This document shows positions 17,177-26,452 of a stretch of 64,000 bases of DNA, in pieces. The notes beneath the pieces are model-generated. The model was not told the DNA's origin. It searched no databases and saw only the letters and a list, made by a program, of their open reading frames with translations. Source of the stretch: a virus. Location of the stretch: the IMG/VR virus record IMGVR_UViG_3300048592_001371, positions 1-64,000 of that record. One strand, written 5' to 3'. Within the stretch, counting starts at the first letter, position 1. Every line of letters begins with the position of its first letter. Both the position numbers and the translations under genes were made by a program.

Positions 17177-17551
17177 ATGACCATTGGATACCAGCGAGAT
17201 ACCTATTGCCCAAAAGTCGTATTGAAGGAATCGGGCCGCAGCCGCCAAGAAGTATCGCTCGACGTGCTATCGGCCTCGTACAACAACATCCACGAGGACG
17301 TCACTTCCTTTCAATACTTCGTAGTGACGGAGAGCGAAGCGGGTCTACCAGACGCTATCTCCAAGAAGTTCTACGACACGGAAGAACTCTGGTGGATGGT
17401 TTGCGTGTATAACGCTATCATCGATCCTTACACGGAGCTGGTTGCTGGCATGCGGATCAAGATTCCTGATTTGCAACAGGTAACACTATCGCTCTACAAC
17501 CAGAACAAGGAACGGGAATCCTCCAATCTGGGACGACGCAGGGAAATCTAA
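17177..17551 (+). CDS. baseplate wedge protein, gp53-like
   Basis: A 124-residue protein with the gp53-like pattern FYDTEELWWMVCVYNAIIDP followed by TELVAGMRIKIPD. In T4, gp53 joins neighbouring wedges of the baseplate. The ATG at 17177 has GAGGCGG upstream; the frame is open further back but overlaps the previous gene. The following gene begins directly after the stop. Confidence 0.7.
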   Translation: MTIGYQRDTYCPKVVLKESGRSRQEVSLDVLSASYNNIHEDVTSFQYFVVTESEAGLPDAISKKFYDTEELWWMVCVYNAIIDPYTELVAGMRIKIPDLQQVTLSLYNQNKERESSNLGRRREI

Positions 17552-18703
17552 ATGCTACGGATACGTGACAACGTATGGATAAACCTGACAATAGATGGGA
17601 AAGAGTATCCGCTGGAGCAAGGTGGCTTCAGCAACGCTCTCATTACCTCGTCCCAGGACGCCTTCGTACCCGGTCTTGAGATCAACCTGTACGACTCTCG
17701 TCAATTCTTCGTCCGTAGTGTAACTCTTGCGGACGGTACGCCGATTGTTCTGCAACTTGGCCCCGACCAGAATAGTTTCAAGACATTCGCCTTTAGGGTG
17801 TTCAAGTTCAAACAGGTGAACAGCCAAGGCACGCCGATGTATCAGATCAAAGCGTATCTGGATCGTCCGATGTGGTTTCATGGTTCCCGCGTTTTACCCA
17901 TCCGGGGATTGTCGTCAGATGTCATCTCACAACTTGCTTCCGAGAGCAATCTCACAGTAGAGTTGTTGGACAAGACAGCGGACCAGATGATTTGGTATCC
18001 GAAGAACGAACGACGTTGTGTATTTGCCAATCGCGTTTGCTCTATGGGGTACCTGAATGCAAGCAGCTTCATGCGTCTCGCGGTTACCGCCGAGGGCAAA
18101 ATACGCTATGTGAACATTGACAAGTACGATCCGAAGAGTCAATACCAGATGTATGTCAATGGCGATCCCGCAACTGGATCGATGCAATACGTCGACAGTC
18201 GCAATCTGAACAAGTCCGGATTCAACAACATCATCGGAGGCTACAAACACTGGATCGTCGAACAAAACGTTCTTGTCCCGAAGGCGTTCGACATCACCAA
18301 AACGGTTCAAGCGAAGTACATGACGGAGAAGTTGAACCAAGCGAAACAGGTTAAGCAAATGCTTGACCGTAGCCGACTGGATTTCAAACCTATCAATTGC
18401 GGAAACGTTCATGAGAACTATTGGAAGGCGGAGTACCAGAACGCTCGGATTGCCAAGACGTATTCGCAGGGAGTGATGTTCATGGTGCAGGAAATCACGC
18501 CTACTGAGTTGCTCGATCCTTTCATGTACAAGCGCATCGCTGCTCCAGGACATACAACGCTACAGGAAGATCGTGCCATGATTGGCATGTACATTACTAC
18601 GGCTAAGTCCATATTTGTCGATCAAGGAAACTACTACGAGAAGCTCCAGGGTTTCACGACAGGTATGAACGACGATCCGGACAACGAAGACTCGCAGGAG
18701 TAA
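17552..18703 (+). CDS. baseplate hub protein, gp27/gpD-like
   Basis: A 383-residue protein in the gene position of the hub ring that links tube and spike, directly upstream of the gp5-like spike. The N-terminal beta domain (VWINLTIDGKEYPLEQGGF, GLEINLYDSRQFF) and the phage late-control-D-like progression (GLSSDVISQLASESNLTVE, YLNASSFMRLAVTAEGKIRY) fit this family. AGGGA lies before the ATG, and the gene starts on the base after the previous stop. Confidence 0.7.
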   Translation: MLRIRDNVWINLTIDGKEYPLEQGGFSNALITSSQDAFVPGLEINLYDSRQFFVRSVTLADGTPIVLQLGPDQNSFKTFAFRVFKFKQVNSQGTPMYQIKAYLDRPMWFHGSRVLPIRGLSSDVISQLASESNLTVELLDKTADQMIWYPKNERRCVFANRVCSMGYLNASSFMRLAVTAEGKIRYVNIDKYDPKSQYQMYVNGDPATGSMQYVDSRNLNKSGFNNIIGGYKHWIVEQNVLVPKAFDITKTVQAKYMTEKLNQAKQVKQMLDRSRLDFKPINCGNVHENYWKAEYQNARIAKTYSQGVMFMVQEITPTELLDPFMYKRIAAPGHTTLQEDRAMIGMYITTAKSIFVDQGNYYEKLQGFTTGMNDDPDNEDSQE

Positions 18704-18705
18704 AA

Positions 18706-19287
18706 ATGACAACCGGAATGAGTGAACCGACGCGACAAATAGAAAAACAGTCTGACTACAAGGGAGTAGTGTTCATTGCCGAGGTTGTCGAGAACAACGA
18801 TCCAGAAAAGCGCCAGCGTGTTCGTATCAAAATTCCTGAGATACACGGTGAGGCCAACCCACCAGACTGGTATCCGTGGGCCGTTCCTTGTGGTCTAAGG
18901 ATGCGCGGTATGGCGAACAATGTCGGTTCGCAAGCTATTCCGATTATTGGTGCCGAGGTCTATGTCGTGCTGCAGAATGGAGACCCTCACTTCCCACTAT
19001 ACATCGGGGGAGTGGTCAGCCAAAGGACGCAACTGCCGCAGCTTGAAGTGAATTACCCCTTCCGCTACGGGATGCAAGATGACAAAGGGAACTATCTGTG
19101 GGTGGATACGCAAGTCGGGGACATAGAACTCTACCACTTCTCCGGACTCAAGATCCGAATCGAGCCAACGGGCCAGATAACCATTGATAGTCCGTCCAAT
19201 CTAATCGCTAATTTTAATGGACACGTGAACATTAACGTGGTCGAGGATGCAACCATTGACGCTCGCAACATCTATTTGAATCCGTGA
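18706..19287 (+). CDS. baseplate spike protein, gp5/gpV-like
   Basis: A 193-residue protein with an N-terminal OB fold (YKGVVFIAEVVENNDPEKRQ, RVRIKIPEIHG, PIIGAEVYVVLQNGD, PLYIGGV) and a C-terminal beta-helix-like end (GQITIDSPSNLIANFNGHVN, NVVEDATIDARNIYLNP). It should be the trimeric central spike on the hub. Unlike T4 gp5, it has no lysozyme domain, in keeping with the muralytic domain being in the tape measure. No PAAR gene was seen next to it. Confidence 0.85.
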   Translation: MTTGMSEPTRQIEKQSDYKGVVFIAEVVENNDPEKRQRVRIKIPEIHGEANPPDWYPWAVPCGLRMRGMANNVGSQAIPIIGAEVYVVLQNGDPHFPLYIGGVVSQRTQLPQLEVNYPFRYGMQDDKGNYLWVDTQVGDIELYHFSGLKIRIEPTGQITIDSPSNLIANFNGHVNINVVEDATIDARNIYLNP

Positions 19288-19293
19288 CGATAT

Positions 19294-19689
19294 ATGGCCT
19301 CTATCAGTCCTAACGCAATCTGGCTGGACATCAACCTAAACTACGGGGTGGATATCTACCCAGAACTCGTCTCGGACTTGCGTGCCATCAACAACAGTCT
19401 GCAGGCTATCTTCACTACGATGGTAGGTACTCGTCCTTTCCTGAGAGAGTACGGGAGCTATCTGCCACACTTCCTGTTCCAACCCATCGACAGAATCACG
19501 GAAGACCAGATCAAGGTTAGCCTGATCGAATCGGTCAAGCGTTGGGAACCGCGCATCAAGCCGCTCTTCGACCAGACTCTAGTAGAGGCGCTTCCTGAAG
19601 AAGCCGCCTACAACATTCGATTCTCATACATTGTCCCATCCCTGCAAAGACAAGCGTCTTTCCAGTTCGTAGCTAGGAGATTGTCGTGA
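19294..19689 (+). CDS. baseplate wedge protein, gp25-like
   Basis: A 131-residue gpW/gp25-family protein with the classic pattern DLRAINNSLQAIFTTMVGTR followed by PFLREYGSYL, and SLIESVKRWEPRI. This subunit contacts sheath and wedge and starts sheath assembly. It overlaps the following J-like gene by GTGA. No strong ribosome site is visible before the ATG. Confidence 0.88.
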   Translation: MASISPNAIWLDINLNYGVDIYPELVSDLRAINNSLQAIFTTMVGTRPFLREYGSYLPHFLFQPIDRITEDQIKVSLIESVKRWEPRIKPLFDQTLVEALPEEAAYNIRFSYIVPSLQRQASFQFVARRLS

Positions 19690-21419
19690 CCACAGTAACC
19701 CTCAGCCGCGTTCACCCAGACTACGCCCAAGTCAAGGCCCAGCTGCAGCTGGCACTACAGAACAAGGACACGTGGCAGGATTTGCTCGATACCGCCACCG
19801 GCGATGCCATCATTAGCTTCATTGCTGGTGTAGGGGACTACGACCAGTTCAGCATCGAGCAAGGTTTCAAGGAAGGCTTCTTCGACACCGCGCGCAAGGA
19901 CAGCAGTATCTATGCCGGATCCCGTCACTTGGGTGTACGACTGTCGCGCAAGCTTCCCGCCTCGCTTACTGTCACACTTACCCGTCCTACACCCTGGACA
20001 GCTACTTACGCAATTCCGGCGCTGGAAGCTTTCAACATCCAAGGCGCACAGTTGTTCAACCGAGACCCTATAGTCTTCGGCGTAGGCGTCGGGTCGGTCC
20101 CGGTCCAACTTCACGAAGGTTACGTCATCAGCTCAGCTCGTCTGAGCGATGGCAGTGATTTCCAAATGTTCCTGTCGCCGGAAACGTCGTTCAACGTCTC
20201 CGACGAGGACGTAATCGTGTCTGTCGGCTCCTTGACAGTAGAGGTTCTGAAACAGGGTTTGTGGCACGCTAAGAACCTCGAAGGTGTTCAAGACACTACT
20301 TGGCCAGACGGAAGGCTGCTCCTGACATTCGGCAACGACATCTACGGCACAAAGCCCGCGACAAACGACACAGTAACGATTCAGTATGCGATCACTCAGG
20401 GTGTGAATGGGAACAACGCGGCCCTGGCAGGAAAGACGATTACGTATTCGGCTGATCCCGATGTTCAAGGGCCGGCTACTACAGGGTTGGCCAACGGCTC
20501 CGACGAGAAGCCTACCATCTTCTACAAGAAGTTTAGCCCACTTCTGTTTGCTGCAGACGGTGGTGCTACCAAGGAAGAGGAGTGGCGCGCCGTGGCTGTT
20601 CAATACCCCGGTGTGTATGATGCAGAAGTGATCGGCCAGCACAAGCTGTCACCTTCCGATTTGCGCTACATGAACCTCACCCGCGTATCCCTACTTACGG
20701 ATACTCCCATGAGTGCTTTGCAATGGGACGAGTTTTCCGAGTGGTACAAACAGCGCATCATGTTCCCGGTTCGTTTCTACCGTGAAGACCCGGTTCCGGC
20801 AATAGTGAATATCGAGGCAGACATCTACTGTACGAACCAAGCCGATCTGACGGAAGTTCAACTACTGGCCATAGACGCAGTACAAGAGCTGTTCGTGCCG
20901 CGTCCCGGTATCCTCGGTGCCAATCTGTACATCTCGGATATCATCACCGCTATCAAGAACAGCCACTCGACAATCGACTATGTGAACTTGCGTCTGCCGA
21001 CGACGAACATTTACACCCATTTCGACCCAGCTCCGCAGATGGATATTTCGATTCCCATCACCGGAGTTGGTTTGGCACCGGGACATTATTCATACTCGTT
21101 AGTGTATATCACTCCGATCGGAGAAACACTTGCCAGTAATTTCAAGTCAACGGACGTAACGGTTGGAATGGTCTCAGGTACCATCCAATTGGACTGGGAA
21201 CTGATTCCCGGCGTCCTAGGCTACAAAATCTACGGACGCACGTATCCTGGATCAATTGGTCTGCTTGCAACTCTTGGGCCGACAGTAGATACGTGGCAAG
21301 ACGATGGCACCGCCGTGACCGGCACAGCTCCTCCAACGGTAGAATCGATCGGAGTCCATTACGTAGAACTAGGGACGTTGGCACTGAACATGGATTACGC
21401 AGATAGGTTGCTGACATGA
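19686..21419 (+). CDS. baseplate wedge protein, gp6/J-like, with FN3-like end
   Basis: A 577-residue baseplate J family protein that forms the wedge ring. Typical features are the repeated SRHLGVRLSRKLPASLTVTL region and the DLRYMNLTRVSLLTDT and NIEADIYCTNQADLTEVQLL segments. Residues about 460-555 carry an extra fibronectin-III-like module (GHYSYSLVYITPIGETLASN, YKIYGRTYPGS) related to the insertion in the tail sheath. Start is GTG within the overlap with the gp25-like gene. Confidence 0.85.
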   Translation: MTTVTLSRVHPDYAQVKAQLQLALQNKDTWQDLLDTATGDAIISFIAGVGDYDQFSIEQGFKEGFFDTARKDSSIYAGSRHLGVRLSRKLPASLTVTLTRPTPWTATYAIPALEAFNIQGAQLFNRDPIVFGVGVGSVPVQLHEGYVISSARLSDGSDFQMFLSPETSFNVSDEDVIVSVGSLTVEVLKQGLWHAKNLEGVQDTTWPDGRLLLTFGNDIYGTKPATNDTVTIQYAITQGVNGNNAALAGKTITYSADPDVQGPATTGLANGSDEKPTIFYKKFSPLLFAADGGATKEEEWRAVAVQYPGVYDAEVIGQHKLSPSDLRYMNLTRVSLLTDTPMSALQWDEFSEWYKQRIMFPVRFYREDPVPAIVNIEADIYCTNQADLTEVQLLAIDAVQELFVPRPGILGANLYISDIITAIKNSHSTIDYVNLRLPTTNIYTHFDPAPQMDISIPITGVGLAPGHYSYSLVYITPIGETLASNFKSTDVTVGMVSGTIQLDWELIPGVLGYKIYGRTYPGSIGLLATLGPTVDTWQDDGTAVTGTAPPTVESIGVHYVELGTLALNMDYADRLLT

Positions 21420-22090
21420 CAAAACGCCAGATACTGATGCCGCCGGCGCAAGGACAGAATCAACTGTACCTTGATCTGGCGGATGCAACCGACGAAGCGT
21501 TTGACGTTCTAGGGATCGATCTCAACATCGAAGCTCTTCGTACTTTGCGACAGCCGTTCACTATCAGCGACATGGTAGTATCTGAGGCAGAAGAGCAGGG
21601 AAAATTGGTCTCGCTGTCACAAGTTACAACGCAGGATCTGGAAACATTGATTCTGTCGGCGAACATGTTGGGCTTTCGTTTCCGGCAATCGGACATCTTC
21701 ACCCAGGAAGACTTCCTGCGGCTCGTTACCTATCTAGGCGAATACTATCACGCGGATAAGGGAACTCAGAGCTGGGAAGACTTCTTGGGTTTTGCGCTTA
21801 ATGCGGAATTCAGAGTGCTAAACACGTGGACAGAAGACTACGTCCATTTCTACACCGAAGGGGATCCCGCGATAGGAACGCCGATTCACGATGGCGGCAC
21901 GTGGTATCCAACAACTCACGTCGTTCTTGAATACGACATTACTCGATTCGCGGGACAATCAGCGTCGGTGGTAGAGTTCTTCTACTACTTTGCGAACATC
22001 AATCTGGTCCTTTGGGCGATTCGCCTCACGCAGACGGCTAAGATGAGCCTGAACGTAGCATTACACGGAAAAATGACTGTCGTCTATTAA
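21416..22090 (+). CDS. baseplate / tail protein I-like
   Basis: A 224-residue protein that follows the J-like gene, the usual place of tail protein I or its equivalent joining baseplate to fibres. It contains helical (DLETLILSANMLGFRF) and aromatic-rich segments (SVVEFFYYFANINLVLWAIR). ATGA overlap with the J-like gene. No specific family motif was recognised; position is the main evidence. Confidence 0.5.
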   Translation: MTKRQILMPPAQGQNQLYLDLADATDEAFDVLGIDLNIEALRTLRQPFTISDMVVSEAEEQGKLVSLSQVTTQDLETLILSANMLGFRFRQSDIFTQEDFLRLVTYLGEYYHADKGTQSWEDFLGFALNAEFRVLNTWTEDYVHFYTEGDPAIGTPIHDGGTWYPTTHVVLEYDITRFAGQSASVVEFFYYFANINLVLWAIRLTQTAKMSLNVALHGKMTVVY

Positions 22091-22105
22091 TGTTTAGGAG
22101 CTAGC

Positions 22106-23641
22106 ATGTCCTCGATTACCTTCACGAATACCGTAACGCACATTCCGGCGGACTGGGCCAATGACGCAGACGCTCTCATCTATGACATCTTCGGTGGCGC
22201 GCAGACCGTAGTGGCGGCTCGATCGGCCCTGGGTATTGGAAGCATGGCGTTGCAGAACGCCACTGCTGTGTCCATCGCCGGTGGCGCTATCGACAACGTC
22301 AACATCGGTCAAACAACTCCTGCCAATGCGAAATTCAGCAACGCCGAGGTCATCAACGTCGGCGGAGGGGCTCAGGCTGTCCCGAACAAGGGTTATGTCG
22401 ACGCGGGCCTGTCGGGAATCTCCTCTTCACTCGGAACAATGGCGGCGCAGAACTCGAACAGCGTCGTGGTGACTGGTGGTACGATCAATGGAGCCACTAT
22501 CGGCGCAACGGTGCCAACGACCGGTGCCTTCACCAGTCTGGTTGCAACGGCTGTCCCAGCAAATCCAACCGACGTCGTGAACAAGAGCTTCCTGGATGCA
22601 CAATGGGCCACGCTGCCTGTCTTCGGCAACATAGTGACGCAGAACTCGGGAAGTATCTCTCTGACCGGTGGTACGATCAATAGCGTGGTGATTGGTGGTG
22701 TGACGCCGGCTGCGGGTTCCTTTACCGCCGTGGTTGGGCAGACGTACAATGGCCAGCACGGTACTATCGAGCTGGATGCAACAACCGCTCTGAATTCAGG
22801 TGTGTATCTGGAATCGGCCGTTGCCAAACCGGACATTACCGCTCAGCTCGGCTCCGGTGGCTACTTCGACATACTCGACAGTCTGCAACAACCCGTGGCA
22901 CGCTTCGTAGAAGCTACCCGAGCTTTGGTCGTAGGCCCGACTGTGGACAACGGAGTCGACATTCTGCAAGTGGGTGGTTCCATTACCGGCACGATCATCA
23001 AGCTGTCCGGCGCCATCACTCTTGCCAATCAGGGTGCCACGAAACAATACGTGGATACGCAGATCGCTACCGTCCCGGGATTGATTGCTGCGGACATTGC
23101 TTCCTTTGCGGCCACGCTGGGTACAATGGCGGTACAGGACGCAAACAACGTCGCGATCACAGGTGGTGCGATGGACGGTGTGGTCATCGGAGCCAGCGTT
23201 CCTCAGCAAGCTACGTTCACAACGGTGAACGCTATCCAACTGACAGACGCGACCAGTTCATTGGTTACTCTGAACGGCTCCGGCTCGGTGATCGTCGGTT
23301 GTGGATTGATGCTGAAAGCAACTACGGGTATCAAGCCGAACGTGGTTGTCGAGCCAGGCGTAGCAGGAGCCTTTGTTGTCAAGGGTGGCTTGACTCCGGC
23401 CATGCAGGTTCAAGACACGGGTCGTACCTTGCTGAACCAGACGGGAGACGATGGCTCGTCCATTCTGCAGATGACAGGCAATCTGAACATTATCGGCGAG
23501 ATCGTGTTCAACGGCCCGACAGCTTCCGGTGCGCAGACAGCGAACCTGGGTACTACGGGCCCAATGACGACGTTGACCCCGACCTGGATACGTTGCAAGA
23601 TCGGCGGTGTTTCCGGAGTGATCCCGTTCTGGCCGCTGTAA
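22106..23641 (+). CDS. tail fibre, shared-N-terminus family, copy 1
   Basis: A 511-residue fibre. Residues 1-110 are the attachment domain shared by five fibres here (TNTVTHIPADWANDADALIY, then ALGIGSMALQNA and GGAIDNVNIGQTTPANAKF). The shaft has several repeats of the type GTMAxQNxxxVxITGGTI-xGATIG, each ending in a xKQYVDxQI-like segment, as in other phage fibres. The C-terminus (GATASGAQTANLGTTGPMT-like) resembles fibre tips with a beta-sandwich end. TAGGAG precedes the ATG. It should sit on the baseplate and bind a cell-surface receptor. Confidence 0.8.
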   Translation: MSSITFTNTVTHIPADWANDADALIYDIFGGAQTVVAARSALGIGSMALQNATAVSIAGGAIDNVNIGQTTPANAKFSNAEVINVGGGAQAVPNKGYVDAGLSGISSSLGTMAAQNSNSVVVTGGTINGATIGATVPTTGAFTSLVATAVPANPTDVVNKSFLDAQWATLPVFGNIVTQNSGSISLTGGTINSVVIGGVTPAAGSFTAVVGQTYNGQHGTIELDATTALNSGVYLESAVAKPDITAQLGSGGYFDILDSLQQPVARFVEATRALVVGPTVDNGVDILQVGGSITGTIIKLSGAITLANQGATKQYVDTQIATVPGLIAADIASFAATLGTMAVQDANNVAITGGAMDGVVIGASVPQQATFTTVNAIQLTDATSSLVTLNGSGSVIVGCGLMLKATTGIKPNVVVEPGVAGAFVVKGGLTPAMQVQDTGRTLLNQTGDDGSSILQMTGNLNIIGEIVFNGPTASGAQTANLGTTGPMTTLTPTWIRCKIGGVSGVIPFWPL

Positions 23642-23658
23642 TACAATAAGGAGTTAGA

Positions 23659-25665
23659 ATGTCCTCTCTTCACTTCACGGACACCGTAACCCATGTGCCA
23701 GCCCATTGGGCGAATGACGTAGATTCCCTCGTCTACGACATATTCGACGGAGCCCAGACGAAACTCCAGGCTCGAATGGCTATGGGGTTTGGTACTCTCG
23801 TCTATCAGAACGCAAACCAAGTTCAGATAGCCGGTGGTACTATCGACAACACCGTGATCGGTTTTGCACACCCAGCCGCCGCCAAGTTCACGGACGCCAT
23901 CATCGAGCACGCTCCGTATCAGCAGTATCACGTCACGAACAAGAAGTACGTCGATGGCAAATTCGACATGCTCGTCGACATGATAAACGTGGCTAGCGGC
24001 AATCGCTACGTTGCAATGGTTGTAGACGGCACACCTGTTCCAGCAATCTCTGGATTCGACGCCTTCTCGTTTGTCGCAGGTGCGAACATTGTTCTGACTC
24101 CTCAGGTCGGAACACGCACTATGACGATTGCTGCGTCCATTCCTCCACCCTCGAATGACTACTCCATCCTCGACGTAGACGGGACACCTGTCCCGGCCCT
24201 GTCTGTGGGCGATACATTCTCGCTCGTAGCCGGCACAAATATCACGCTTACACCGAACGTAGGTGGCCGCTCCGTGACCATCGACGCAAGCGGTGGGGGT
24301 GGTGGGGGCAATGTCGTTACCAATTCTCAACTCGTCAATGCTTCCGGTGCCTGGGCGGCCGAATGGGCTGATTCCGAAGAGGTTGCTGCGTCCAGTCTTT
24401 GGACAGGTAATACCAGTCTCATCTTCGGTCGTGATAATGGAGGCAATCCCGATGTGTCTCCTTTGCGTGACACGGACGGCATCATCGAACTGCAATGGGG
24501 CGCGTACGACGCGACGCATACAGTACGTTCTCCGCTAGGTACGATCCTGGGCAGTTCGAGTTGCTATATTGGTGATGGCACTGGTTCTGTACTCAGCCAA
24601 GAGTACAACATGATTCTGGCGTCGAGTGATAGCGGAATCAGCCGAAACTGCACCTACTGCTCCATCGTCAATGGAGATACGGTCTCCTTGCTGAATGCAG
24701 ACGGGGCCATGAAAGGACACGTCTTCATAGCGTCGGCAGAAACATCGGAGATTGCCAACCTGAACCGGGGTTTCTTTGGATCGATACGCGACGTTATTGT
24801 AGGAACAACGACTACCAATTGCGAATCGATCTTTGTTGGATGTGCCTTCGGTGTCAGCATAGGCGATACAGGTGGCGACTGCACAAATATCGCCTTAGTC
24901 GTTGGAAACAGCAACACGATTACAGACGCTTCCAATGTAGGGATACTTTTCGGTAACTACAACACGATCACTACTTCAGCCGGCGTAGGTATTTTGGCCG
25001 GGGAATCCAATACCGTCGCGGATAACAACAGGAGCGCAATCGTGGCGGGTTGGGACAATACGTTCGAGATCCAACGTTCGGTATTGGTGAATGCACAGTA
25101 TTCGGACTTTGACATCGATCCAACAAACCCGGACATCATCAGAACAACGGTGTTGATGGGGATACACAACCGGCAACGTGTGTCCAATTCGGTTCAGATT
25201 GGTAGCGACTTCGCCGAAGGTATTAACGCAGACCATCCGTTCAAAACAGCGCAAGCGATTACTTTTGTAGCAGGAGCAATCACAGATTCCAGTTCGGCTG
25301 TTTTGAATTCACGAGGACCCGACTACGATGGAGTACAGGAGGGGGTGTATTGCTTCCCCGAAGAGAACGGCACTGCCGGATTTGAGGTGTTAGTGACAGC
25401 GTCCGATGTAGAGAACGGCTATTTTGAGGTTTGGAAAATTGTAGGTATCCTGTACAAGGATGGGTCAAATCAATTCGTATCCGCTACTATTGATGGACAA
25501 GGTGCTAATCCAAGGGGTGATTGGAGCATTACCGTCCTAGATCCAAATCTGGCTCTCTTCTTTGGAATCCATGTTGAAGTAGCGTCTTCCTCATACGGTA
25601 GAACCATATGGACGGCACACTTCAAAGTAATCGAAAACACCTGCAACATTCCTATAGGTTGGTAA
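23659..25665 (+). CDS. tail fibre, shared-N-terminus family, copy 2
   Basis: A 668-residue fibre starting with the shared attachment domain (TDTVTHVPAHWANDVDSLVY). Residues about 130-200 hold two DGTPVPA-x6-F-x2-VAG repeats. From about 360 to 480 there is a trimeric beta-roll of short repeats (NSNTITDASNVGILFGNYNT, ILAGESNTVADNNRS), like the head repeats of trimeric adhesins. The C-terminal 120 residues are a distinct beta domain and probably the receptor-binding end. AAGGAG lies before the ATG. Confidence 0.8.
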   Translation: MSSLHFTDTVTHVPAHWANDVDSLVYDIFDGAQTKLQARMAMGFGTLVYQNANQVQIAGGTIDNTVIGFAHPAAAKFTDAIIEHAPYQQYHVTNKKYVDGKFDMLVDMINVASGNRYVAMVVDGTPVPAISGFDAFSFVAGANIVLTPQVGTRTMTIAASIPPPSNDYSILDVDGTPVPALSVGDTFSLVAGTNITLTPNVGGRSVTIDASGGGGGGNVVTNSQLVNASGAWAAEWADSEEVAASSLWTGNTSLIFGRDNGGNPDVSPLRDTDGIIELQWGAYDATHTVRSPLGTILGSSSCYIGDGTGSVLSQEYNMILASSDSGISRNCTYCSIVNGDTVSLLNADGAMKGHVFIASAETSEIANLNRGFFGSIRDVIVGTTTTNCESIFVGCAFGVSIGDTGGDCTNIALVVGNSNTITDASNVGILFGNYNTITTSAGVGILAGESNTVADNNRSAIVAGWDNTFEIQRSVLVNAQYSDFDIDPTNPDIIRTTVLMGIHNRQRVSNSVQIGSDFAEGINADHPFKTAQAITFVAGAITDSSSAVLNSRGPDYDGVQEGVYCFPEENGTAGFEVLVTASDVENGYFEVWKIVGILYKDGSNQFVSATIDGQGANPRGDWSITVLDPNLALFFGIHVEVASSSYGRTIWTAHFKVIENTCNIPIGW

Positions 25666-25674
25666 GGATAACAC

Positions 25675-26382
25675 ATGTCTTCGATCAATTTCATTGACAC
25701 AGTAACACATCTTCCTGCCGAATGGGCCAACGACGTAGATGCCTTGATCTACGATGTGTTTCAAGGTGCCCAGACGCTAGGGGAAGTAAAAGACATAATG
25801 GGCTTTGGAACGTGTGCCTACCAGGACGCGAACAATGTTCAGATCGTGGGCGGTGATATCAACGCTACGGTCATTGGTTTGACAACCCCTGCGAACGCGA
25901 AATTCGAGAACGCTTGGCTCGTTTTCGATCCTACGAATGCGAGGCACGCTGCGTCCAAGAACTATGTTGATAACTCGGTGCTGAACGCTATTCAGAACTT
26001 CTTGACCGGCGTGCAGGCCGAAGTGCCTCTTGCAGGTTTCGGCACGATAGCAACTCCGTTGCGTCTGAATGTCAACCCCGTTGCGTTGCCGGGTGTAGGC
26101 GCACGTGTTCTGGTACAGAACCCCGATGACTCGGTGGATTCAATCCCACTAGGAGCAATTGGAGGATCGAACGTTCTGTACTACCTCTACTCAGGAATAG
26201 CCAATACCGTACATCTGGTCTCGCACATGCTGGGCCAGAAATACGTCAGCGTGACCGTACTCAACGACCTCACCGATGAAGTGATGATTCCACTCTCGAT
26301 TCAATATCTCGATCAGGACTCTCTCTACATCACATTTACGAACCCGACGTCTTGCAAAGCGATCATTATGGGAGCTCCGTGA
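25675..26382 (+). CDS. short tail fibre, shared-N-terminus family, copy 3
   Basis: A 235-residue fibre: shared attachment domain, a short linker and a tip domain of about 70 residues (YYLYSGIANTVHLVSHMLGQ, then MIPLSIQYLDQDSLYITFTN). The tip resembles the ends of the fibres at 26453 and 28337. Its first 26 coding bases after the start region are identical to those of copy 4 (25681-25706 versus 26459-26484), pointing to recent duplication. AAGGAT precedes the ATG. Confidence 0.75.
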   Translation: MSSINFIDTVTHLPAEWANDVDALIYDVFQGAQTLGEVKDIMGFGTCAYQDANNVQIVGGDINATVIGLTTPANAKFENAWLVFDPTNARHAASKNYVDNSVLNAIQNFLTGVQAEVPLAGFGTIATPLRLNVNPVALPGVGARVLVQNPDDSVDSIPLGAIGGSNVLYYLYSGIANTVHLVSHMLGQKYVSVTVLNDLTDEVMIPLSIQYLDQDSLYITFTNPTSCKAIIMGAP

Positions 26383-26452
26383 CGGGAGTATTCACGCATT
26401 CTCGTTAATTTTATAGACGAAGAAGCTACTAAGGATCGGACAAGGAAAGCGG

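Noticed and set aside
18706-19287. Lysozyme domain in the spike protein, as in T4 gp5
   Set aside because: The protein ends after the OB fold and beta-helix-like part, with no lysozyme motif.
23410-24519. A 369-codon minus-strand open frame across two fibres
   Set aside because: It spans the boundary of two well-supported fibre genes and has no ribosome site.
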